Positions 1 through 5,868 of a stretch of 5,868 bases of DNA are shown piece by piece. Both the position numbers and the translations under genes were made by a program. Positions within the stretch are counted from its first letter, which is position 1; every line of letters begins with the position of its first letter. Location: NCBI GenBank assembly GCA_964512385.1, contig CAZEHZ010000123.1:1-5868 (forward strand), given 5' to 3'. The stretch comes from CALXXL01 sp964512385. Lineage in GTDB: Bacteria > Verrucomicrobiota > Lentisphaeria > Victivallales > Victivallaceae. The notes under the pieces were generated by a model. The model was not told the DNA's origin. It was given only the letters and a program-made list of their open reading frames with translations, and made no database searches.

Positions 1-1563
1 CAACATCTGATTATCGACCGGTTGCCGATTCCGCTGATCTTGGTGGATAAAGACTTATCAATTCTACAGTGTAACAGGAAAACTCTTCAGCAGTGTGGAC
101 TCTCCAGCGGGGAATGCCGGAAAAAAAGATATTGCCATAACATATTTTGCGGTAAAAATGAGTTGGAACGCAATAAGGATTGTCTCGCATTAAAGGCATT
201 TTTCACCGGAAAGGCTTGTTCGGAAGAACGCAAATTGTTCGGCCGGGATATGCTGATTACTGCGGTGCCGATAAGTTTGGGCGAAACGGTAAAATATGTG
301 CTGGAGTGTGCCGTAGACTTGACTAAGATGAACGAAAGTAAAGAGCAGTTGCGGGCGGCGGCCGAAGACGCTAATCAGGCGGCACGGGCCAAAAGCATGT
401 TTTTAGCCACGATAAGTCATGAGTTGCGCACTCCGCTGAATGCGGTAATCGGTTTTTCGGAACTGCTGCAGGCGGGCGGTATGACGGAACAAGAACGCAA
501 TGAGGCGATTGCCGCTATTAATATTGCCGGAAACACGTTGCTGGCTCTGATAAATGATGTGCTGGATTTATCCAAGCTGGAAGCCGGGCAGATGAAGATA
601 TTTAAAACCAAATTAAACCTGAATAGATTGGCGGAAGAGTTAAAAACAATTTTCTCCTGTCGGTTTAATGCGGGAGTAACGGCCGAATATCATATCCCCG
701 ATAACCTACCCTGCTTGTGGATAGATGGATTGCGTCTGCGGCAGATATTGCTGAATTTAATCAGTAATGCCGCCAAATTCACGGTGGAGGGGCAGGTGGA
801 TATTTCTGTGGAATTTACTCCCGTTAATGCCGAATACGGCACGATAACTTTTGCTGTTAAAGATACCGGCGTAGGAATTGCCGCCGATAATTTGGACCGC
901 ATATTTGAACCGTTTGTACAGGGGCGTAATTCAAATACTCAACAAATTCAGGGTACCGGGCTGGGTTTGCCGATTTGCCGGCGGCTTGCTGCTCAAATGG
1001 GCGGAACAGTAATGGTGAACAGTAAGGAAAATGTCGGCAGTTGTTTTACTTTTATTCTGGCCAATGTGAAATATGAGGAAAATTCAGGTGAAATTGAACC
1101 GGAGTTGAACCAAAGTTACAAATTACACAGTAAAGTTCTGGTGGTGGATGATGTGCCGATAAATTTGACGGTGCTGGAAGCAATGCTGAATAAATTGGAT
1201 TTAACAGTATATAAAGCCTCGAACGGCATTGATGCATTAATGGCAGTCGGTGAAATTCAGCCGGATATTATTCTTACCGATATGTGGATGCCGGAGATGA
1301 ACGGCGATGAGTTGGCACGGAAAATTCGCCAAAACTGCCGGAATAAACATGTTAAAATCGTTGCCGTTACCGCCGATGCCGAAGCCGGAGGAAATTTTGA
1401 ACCCGGATTGTTTAACGGCGTACTCCTGAAACCTATTACACTTAATAAATTACAAAAAATGATTGCAGTATTGGAAAATGATTGCACCTCCTCTAACTTG
1501 GGGGGGGGGGCATTACGTAACTACTTTATGATAAACGACTTGCAAATAAAGGTTGATTTATGA
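1..1563 (+). CDS. Hybrid sensor histidine kinase (PAS-HisKA-HATPase_c-REC), 5' end outside the window
   Basis: Cytoplasmic part of a hybrid histidine kinase that would autophosphorylate and pass phosphate to its own receiver. The frame is open from base 1 (520 codons before the stop). The first possible start, a TTG at 22, falls inside a PAS strand (PIPLILVDKD), so the real start is upstream. Numbering from base 1: PAS about 1-105, with Cys39, 45, 50, 61 and 73; coiled linker about 109-133; HisKA with phospho-acceptor His140 in SHELRTPLNAVIGF; HATPase_c with N-box Asn256, G1 Asp288 (DTGVGI), F-box IFEPF and G2 GTGLGL at 318-323. The receiver spans about 378-492, with acidic pair Asp383/384, phospho-acceptor Asp427 (TDMWMPEMNG), Thr457 and Lys477. 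All catalytic residues are present. A tail of about 28 residues after the receiver crosses an 11-G run and is unlike receiver sequence. The stop overlaps the next gene's ATG. The missing N-terminus may hold sensor domains like those of gene 2. Its HPt or regulator partner is not visible. Confidence 0.93.
   Translation, partial: QHLIIDRLPIPLILVDKDLSILQCNRKTLQQCGLSSGECRKKRYCHNIFCGKNELERNKDCLALKAFFTGKACSEERKLFGRDMLITAVPISLGETVKYVLECAVDLTKMNESKEQLRAAAEDANQAARAKSMFLATISHELRTPLNAVIGFSELLQAGGMTEQERNEAIAAINIAGNTLLALINDVLDLSKLEAGQMKIFKTKLNLNRLAEELKTIFSCRFNAGVTAEYHIPDNLPCLWIDGLRLRQILLNLISNAAKFTVEGQVDISVEFTPVNAEYGTITFAVKDTGVGIAADNLDRIFEPFVQGRNSNTQQIQGTGLGLPICRRLAAQMGGTVMVNSKENVGSCFTFILANVKYEENSGEIEPELNQSYKLHSKVLVVDDVPINLTVLEAMLNKLDLTVYKASNGIDALMAVGEIQPDIILTDMWMPEMNGDELARKIRQNCRNKHVKIVAVTADAEAGGNFEPGLFNGVLLKPITLNKLQKMIAVLENDCTSSNLGGGALRNYFMINDLQIKVDL
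1487..1506 (+). other. Possible RNA hairpin formed by a pyrimidine tract and the G run
   Basis: In the transcript CCUCCUC at 1487-1493 can pair with seven G residues at 1500-1506 (five C-G and two U-G pairs) around the six-base loop UAACUU. Because eleven G residues are available, the pairing can slide between registers. There is no following U run, so it does not look like an intrinsic terminator. Whether it forms or matters for the downstream ribosome site, about 40 bases away, is unknown. Confidence 0.3.
1500..1510 (+). repeat. Homopolymeric tract of 11 G inside the 3' end of the hybrid kinase gene
   Basis: Eleven consecutive G residues lie in the reading frame, encoding the end of a Leu codon, three Gly codons and the first base of an Ala codon. 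The tract is just past the end of the receiver domain. Long poly-G/C runs are known slippage sites and are a hallmark of phase-variable loci in some bacteria. They are also a common place for sequencing or assembly length errors. No other run of this kind is visible in the window. Confidence 0.9.
1548..1563 (+). promoter_or_regulatory. Ribosome-binding site and ATGA stop/start overlap coupling the two kinase genes
   Basis: The sequence AAAGG at 1548-1552 lies seven bases before the ATG at 1560, a normal Shine-Dalgarno spacing. The stop of the upstream gene (TGA, 1561-1563) shares bases with this ATG as ATGA. This arrangement usually means translational coupling: ribosomes ending the hybrid kinase can restart on the membrane kinase. 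It also decides the start of the second gene, since the predicted signal peptide begins exactly here. Confidence 0.75.
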
Positions 1564-4500
1564 TTCTTTGCCGTAGACCAATTGTATTATTAATTTTACT
1601 TAATATATTATTTATAAACAGTATTCTGTTTGCCGCCGGGCAGACCAAAATACTGGTAGTTTCGTCTTTTCATTCCGGGCATAAGTGGACTGCTGAGGTG
1701 CGGGAACAAATAGACAAGGCGTTTGTATTAAACGTTAATCCGCTGGTGGTGGATTATCTGGAACTGAACAGCGTGCGGAATCGTACCGGTAATTATGAGG
1801 AAAAGTTTACCGCATATCTGCCGCGGTTGCAGCGTGGCGACTACTCCATGGTGGTGGCGTTGCTTGATGATGCGGTAACTTTGCTGATGAATCATTATAA
1901 TGAATTGCCTGCCGATTTGCCGATAGTAGTTTGCTATCATGCCGATGTTCCGGCGGATTTTCAACAACAATATCCCAATATAACCGGGATAATCAATCCG
2001 TTTCCGGTACAAAAAATCATTGACATCGCCGCAGAAATATTGCCCGATGCCGCCGAAGTAGCGGTAATCAGCGACAGTTTTCCATCCGGAGAGCAAATAA
2101 ACAATGCCATTAAAAACGGTAAACTGGTTTGGCCGGGCAAACAGATTATCTCCATAAATGACCGGGAGTATTCAACCGATGAAATGCTGAAAAAAGTGAG
2201 AGCTTTACCGGAACACTCGGTGGTGATTTTCACGCCGTGGCGTAATTTTTTGCGTGATGGCTATGCGGCAATGGAGAGCGTGGGCATAGAATTGTCTAAC
2301 AACGGCAAGCTACCTTATTTGGTGGTTACTGATACGTTATTCGGCTTTGGCGCTCTGGCCGGTGTGGTGGAGCCGGGCAGTGAAACCGGCGATAAACTTG
2401 CTATGATTATGGATGAAGTGTTAAGCGGAACCCCGCCGGAACAGGTGCCGATTAGTGATTTCCCAACTCAAGTTATGACGGATATGGCAGAAATAACCAA
2501 CCATGATATCAGTTTGTCGTCATTTCCGGCCGGCACCCGGTTGTATAATAATCAAAAATGGCCGGATGGTTATAATTCCAGATTGCTGTGGTTGCTTGCC
2601 GGTGTTGTCATTATTATAACCGGTGCGGCAATGTGGTATTTATTAGAGCGGAAACGCCGGAATAAGATGATTGAAAAAGCGGCTTTAACCCTCAAGTCGC
2701 TATCCGGCCGGTATGAAAAAAGCATGGATATTTTAGGAAAAACCTTAAATGGCACGATTATTATTACCGATGAAAATGGGGCGATAAAGCAAATCTGCGG
2801 CAATGCGGTAAAACTTTTCGGTCTTACCGAGCCGAATAATTTTTGCGGAATGCAAATCAATCAAACGTTGAATTGCCATGAAAAAACGGAGTCGGATTTG
2901 ATTTTAGCCTTGATTAAGCAGGTACATAAAACCGGCGCCGCACAAACTCTGCCCGGCAAGATAAGCAGTATTGATGCGGCCGGGAATAAGCATTTGCTAA
3001 AAGCGGAAGCACAGCTTTTAACCCCGGCAGAGGTTATGTTGATCTTTTTTGAGGCCGGCGAAAATGAGAAAAAGTCATTTTTAATTCATCGCTTGGCCGC
3101 CGTTAAGCAGTTGACGGATAAAATTGTCGACTTGGGCTATATGGAGATTGACGATGAAGGTATTTTACTGGCCGACAGTTTTTCGGCCAAAACCAAATTG
3201 AACGTGGAACGTGGCAAAATAGTTGATTTTAATCAGATTTTTCACGGCAAGAATCTGATTCGCTTTAACTGCAGTTGGTCGGCGTTGCTCAGCGGTAAGG
3301 TGGATTTTATCGATATGAAAGGTCTAAACTCCGGGACTGAAACGTATGATTTTAGAGCGGAGCCGCTATATAACAGTGTTACCGAAAAGAAAAGTTATCT
3401 ATGCGTTATTCATAATGTAACCAGTTGCATAAATTGGGCGGAACGAGCCAATAAAACCGATGCCGTGCTGAATAAATTATTGGATCTGCTGCCTTGGTAT
3501 GTTATAATTAAAGAGTATGGAACCGATGGAAAAATTTTGGCGGTTAATAAGGCGTTTTGTCAATATGCCGACCGTCCGGAATTAGAATTGCTTAACCGGC
3601 CGCTGTCGTGTTGTCTGCCGCCGGAAACGGTGAACACGCTGGTCGACGCCGATGATGCTTTGCAAACGCCCGGCGCCATTATAAAGCGTACTGAAAATGT
3701 AACCGGCATAAATGGAGTTCCGGCCATTTGGCAAATAATCAGCGGTTGTTTGCCGCTGAAAACCGATACTCAAAACCAAATTCTGATTATTCAAAATGTG
3801 GAGGCGTTGGAAGAATATCGCAGTCGCAGCGAAGATTTGGCGGAATTGCTGGAAAAGATTTTTGACAGTTTGCCGCTCGGCTCTTTCTTGAAAGATGCCG
3901 ATAATGAGTTCCGTTATCTATTCTGGAATACGGAAATGACCAATATTTTCAGTTTAAAACGTGAAAACATGTTAGTGCATAACGATAATGAGATTGATAC
4001 GTTAAGAGCTAAGGCCGCTGAATTTTTACGGCAGGACCAAACCGCCATGCAGAATGATTTGCCGCATTGCTTCAGTGCCGAATTAATCAATGCCGCCGGC
4101 GACAAGTCGGTCTGGAATATTTGTAAACGCAGTATCACATTAAACTCCGGTAAACGCTATTTATTGGGTACTTTATTGAATATGTCTACTCAGCTGGGTT
4201 TGGAAAATCAGTTGCGAAAAACCGTGGAAGAGCAAACCGAATTGCTGAAAAATGAACAGATTTATAACCGTTGTTTGCATTACATCAGCATGGAACCGGA
4301 TTTAGTAACCGCCGTAAACAAAAGTTTGCCGGAAATTGGCTTGGCCTGCCATGCCGACCGCTGTTTTTTGATGTGCATGAAGCCAAAATTTGATTTTGCC
4401 GATGCTAATTTTGAATGGACCGCGCCGGAAATCGATTCCCAGGCTGATATCTGGGTTAAAATGGATAAGATGCAAATGGGCATTATTAGCGATAAGTTAT

Positions 4501-5864
4501 GCAAAAATGAAGCGTTTATTGTGCATGATGTCGTTAATGACCCGCAATTAACCGCCATATTCAACCAATGCTGCGGTAAACGTAATGATGTTAAAAGTCT
4601 GTTACTGCAACCGATTTTTGAAGATGGCGTATTCTGGGGAGTTTTGGGATTTGTGCGGGTAAAGCAAGCCGGCGAGATTACTAAATTTGAACAGGACTTG
4701 ATATATAATTGCAGTAATCTGTTTTTGTTGGCTCTTCGCCATTATCGCCAGCAGTTGCGAATGGATGACTTGATTTATATGCGGAATATGATTTTTGAAA
4801 ACATCCGGGTGCCGATAATTTTATTTGATAATAAACAGAATTTAATTTATGCCAATAGTGCCGCCGGGCAAATGGCTCAAATGCGGGTGGAGGATATTGC
4901 CAAAAAGAAGTGTTATGAGTGTTTTTGTCTGGAAAGCGGGGTGCCGGATTATTGCCCATGTAAAAATACGTTAAAAACCGGCAAATCGTCGTCGGTGGTA
5001 TTGACGTTGCACGGCAGAATTTCCCGAATGATTTCCGATGCCGTGCTGGATGAGCATGGCGAAATTAAGTATATATTGGAGTCTGGGGCAGATATTACGG
5101 AAATAAAAGAAAATAACCGTAAATTGCGTGAGGCTATGGAGTTGGCTCAGGCGTCCGACCGGGCAAAGAGTGATTTTATTTCTACAATGAATCATGAATT
5201 GCGTACTCCGTTGAATGCCGTGGTGGGATTTTCTGAATTACTGATGCAGTCCAATGTGGATTTGGAAGAACAGCAGGATTATTTGGCAGCTATCCATTAC
5301 TCCGGGATATCTTTGCTGCAACTGGTGAATGACATATTGGATTTGTCCAAAACCTCGTCGGAGGAGTTGCAATTACGGGTGCGGCGTAATGGAATTGGTG
5401 AGTTATTAGGAGATTTATTAAAGAGTACCCGGCGTAAATGTGCGGAAAAGAAGCTGGAATTTGTGGTTGATTTTGAGTCTGATTTGCCCACGGTGTATAT
5501 TGATGATAAGCGTTTTGTGCAGATTATTGAAAATTTATTGGATAATGCGTTAAAGTTCACCGAACATGGTAAAATCGAAATATCGGTTAGTTTCTCCTAT
5601 ATTACGGAGCAGTCCGGAACGTTAAAAATTGCCGTAAAAGATACCGGAATTGGAATAAAACCGGAATTTTTGCCGAAAGTGTTTGAACCGTTCACCAGAG
5701 ATGAAGAGGTGAGCGGCAGTAAAGCGTATCAAGGTTCCGGGCTGGGGTTAAGCATAACCAAACACTTGGTTCAGGCATTGCGTGGAGAGATTTTGGTGGA
5801 CAGTCGGGAAAACGAAGGCAGTTGTTTTACCATAATTTTTGCCGGAATAAAATATGAAAGATAA
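1560..5864 (+). CDS. Large membrane sensor histidine kinase: periplasmic ABC-binding-like sensor, multiple PAS, GAF, HisKA, HATPase_c
   Basis: A 1434-residue inner-membrane sensor kinase. Residues 1-26 form a signal peptide or N-terminal membrane helix (RRP then a Leu/Ile-rich core, ending LFAAG). Residues 30 to about 330 resemble the ABC_sub_bind family of periplasmic binding folds (start KILVVSSFHSGHKW, later GIINPFPVQKIIDIA and VVIFTPWRNFLRDG), so a small extracytoplasmic ligand is likely sensed. A membrane helix lies at 342-362, followed by ERKRR. Cytoplasmic order: PAS about 395-498; degenerate PAS-like region about 516-621; PAS about 636-751; PAS about 763-882; coil 882-912; GAF about 914-1066; Cys-rich PAS about 1077-1180; coil; HisKA with His1212 (MNHELRTPLNAVVGF); HATPase_c with Asn1329, Asp1361 (DTGIGI), F-box VFEPF at 1374-1378 and GSGLGLS at 1392-1398. 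The core is intact. No receiver, HPt or DNA-binding domain follows, so a separate partner is needed. The ATG at 1560 is supported by the signal peptide, ribosome site and ATGA overlap with the upstream hybrid kinase. The PAS boundaries in the middle are approximate. Confidence 0.95.
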   Translation: MILCRRPIVLLILLNILFINSILFAAGQTKILVVSSFHSGHKWTAEVREQIDKAFVLNVNPLVVDYLELNSVRNRTGNYEEKFTAYLPRLQRGDYSMVVALLDDAVTLLMNHYNELPADLPIVVCYHADVPADFQQQYPNITGIINPFPVQKIIDIAAEILPDAAEVAVISDSFPSGEQINNAIKNGKLVWPGKQIISINDREYSTDEMLKKVRALPEHSVVIFTPWRNFLRDGYAAMESVGIELSNNGKLPYLVVTDTLFGFGALAGVVEPGSETGDKLAMIMDEVLSGTPPEQVPISDFPTQVMTDMAEITNHDISLSSFPAGTRLYNNQKWPDGYNSRLLWLLAGVVIIITGAAMWYLLERKRRNKMIEKAALTLKSLSGRYEKSMDILGKTLNGTIIITDENGAIKQICGNAVKLFGLTEPNNFCGMQINQTLNCHEKTESDLILALIKQVHKTGAAQTLPGKISSIDAAGNKHLLKAEAQLLTPAEVMLIFFEAGENEKKSFLIHRLAAVKQLTDKIVDLGYMEIDDEGILLADSFSAKTKLNVERGKIVDFNQIFHGKNLIRFNCSWSALLSGKVDFIDMKGLNSGTETYDFRAEPLYNSVTEKKSYLCVIHNVTSCINWAERANKTDAVLNKLLDLLPWYVIIKEYGTDGKILAVNKAFCQYADRPELELLNRPLSCCLPPETVNTLVDADDALQTPGAIIKRTENVTGINGVPAIWQIISGCLPLKTDTQNQILIIQNVEALEEYRSRSEDLAELLEKIFDSLPLGSFLKDADNEFRYLFWNTEMTNIFSLKRENMLVHNDNEIDTLRAKAAEFLRQDQTAMQNDLPHCFSAELINAAGDKSVWNICKRSITLNSGKRYLLGTLLNMSTQLGLENQLRKTVEEQTELLKNEQIYNRCLHYISMEPDLVTAVNKSLPEIGLACHADRCFLMCMKPKFDFADANFEWTAPEIDSQADIWVKMDKMQMGIISDKLCKNEAFIVHDVVNDPQLTAIFNQCCGKRNDVKSLLLQPIFEDGVFWGVLGFVRVKQAGEITKFEQDLIYNCSNLFLLALRHYRQQLRMDDLIYMRNMIFENIRVPIILFDNKQNLIYANSAAGQMAQMRVEDIAKKKCYECFCLESGVPDYCPCKNTLKTGKSSSVVLTLHGRISRMISDAVLDEHGEIKYILESGADITEIKENNRKLREAMELAQASDRAKSDFISTMNHELRTPLNAVVGFSELLMQSNVDLEEQQDYLAAIHYSGISLLQLVNDILDLSKTSSEELQLRVRRNGIGELLGDLLKSTRRKCAEKKLEFVVDFESDLPTVYIDDKRFVQIIENLLDNALKFTEHGKIEISVSFSYITEQSGTLKIAVKDTGIGIKPEFLPKVFEPFTRDEEVSGSKAYQGSGLGLSITKHLVQALRGEILVDSRENEGSCFTIIFAGIKYER

Positions 5865-5868
5865 ACCC
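5854..5868 (+). CDS. Possible start of a third gene (first five codons only, MKDKP)
   Basis: An ATG in a different frame opens inside the last codons of the preceding kinase gene, overlapping it by 11 bases, and the frame leaves the window after five codons. A weak ribosome-binding sequence (CCGGA, ending at 5846) lies seven bases upstream. Overlapping starts of this kind are common in operons, and no other intergenic room is visible. The ATG sits at the point equivalent to where the upstream hybrid kinase continues from its ATPase domain into a receiver, and the preceding kinase lacks a receiver. A receiver-containing protein is therefore the natural guess. Five residues cannot show this, and the true start could also lie beyond the window. 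Confidence 0.4.

Noticed and set aside
22..24. TTG as the start codon of the hybrid kinase
   Set aside because: The frame is open to base 1, the residues before it (QHLIIDR) continue the PAS domain and align with the matching region of the second kinase, and no ribosome-binding sequence precedes it.
1485..1492. Perfect AGGAGGTG ribosome-binding sequence on the minus strand
   Set aside because: The only nearby minus-strand start is the GTG overlapping the motif itself, which leaves no spacing, and the frame it opens is antisense to the receiver domain without any protein features.
1487..1510. Intrinsic terminator between the two kinase genes
   Set aside because: The possible stem is not followed by a U run, and the overlap of the genes with a good ribosome site argues for read-through.
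1728..2096. Minus-strand open frame of 122 codons and the other shorter minus-strand frames
   Set aside because: They lie wholly inside strongly supported plus-strand domains, show no recognisable motifs, and are explained as shadows of the real genes.
3420..3470. Possible frameshift or gene boundary between PAS modules of the large kinase
   Set aside because: The frame is continuous, with plausible linker and helix residues and no ribosome site or internal start supported by a conserved N-terminus.
1..5868. Frequent CCGG and GCCG tetramers across the window
   Set aside because: They follow the use of GCC, CCG, ACC and CGG codons in an Ala/Pro/Thr/Gly-containing coding region and are spread evenly, with no repeat unit or array.

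Overview
The window is wall-to-wall plus-strand coding sequence for two-component signal transduction. There are two complete or near-complete sensor kinase genes, tightly coupled, with a probable third gene starting at the very end. There is no intergenic gap, RNA gene, mobile element, CRISPR array or terminator that I can support. Base composition looks moderate (about 45% G+C by eye) and even across both genes. The kinase-core wording, a hybrid histidine kinase with an ELRTPLNAVIGFSELL-type H box, an NDVLDLSKLEAGQM-type second helix and a Cys-containing PAS just upstream, resembles the large hybrid-kinase families of Lentisphaerota/Victivallales and related gut or sediment PVC bacteria. That taxonomic guess is from memory of the family style and is tentative.

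Region 1 (1-1563): the 3' part of a hybrid histidine kinase. It runs PAS, coiled linker, HisKA, HATPase_c, receiver domain, then a short odd C-terminal tail. The reading frame is open to the left edge, so the true start lies outside the window. The tail is encoded across an uninterrupted run of 11 G residues (1500-1510), the most unusual feature at DNA level.

Region 2 (1560-5864): a 1434-residue membrane sensor kinase. It starts in an ATGA overlap with gene 1 and has its own Shine-Dalgarno sequence. It has a signal peptide, a periplasmic ABC-type substrate-binding-like sensor, one membrane helix, about three to four PAS-like domains, a GAF domain, a Cys-rich PAS, then HisKA and HATPase_c. Unlike gene 1 it has no receiver.

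Region 3 (5854-5868): an ATG in another frame, overlapping the end of gene 2 by 11 bases, opens a reading frame that leaves the window. Its position matches the point where gene 1 passes from kinase to receiver, so a stand-alone receiver or response regulator is a reasonable but unproven guess.

Together the genes look like one operon. Gene 2 would sense a periplasmic ligand plus cytoplasmic cues, and gene 1 would autophosphorylate and pass phosphate to its own receiver. The final output protein is not in the window. The PAS-HisKA-HATPase_c parts of the two proteins are clearly related, suggesting an old tandem duplication followed by domain gain or loss. I see no convincing new kind of system; the items worth a second look are the G tract, the receiver split, and the Cys-bearing PAS domains.
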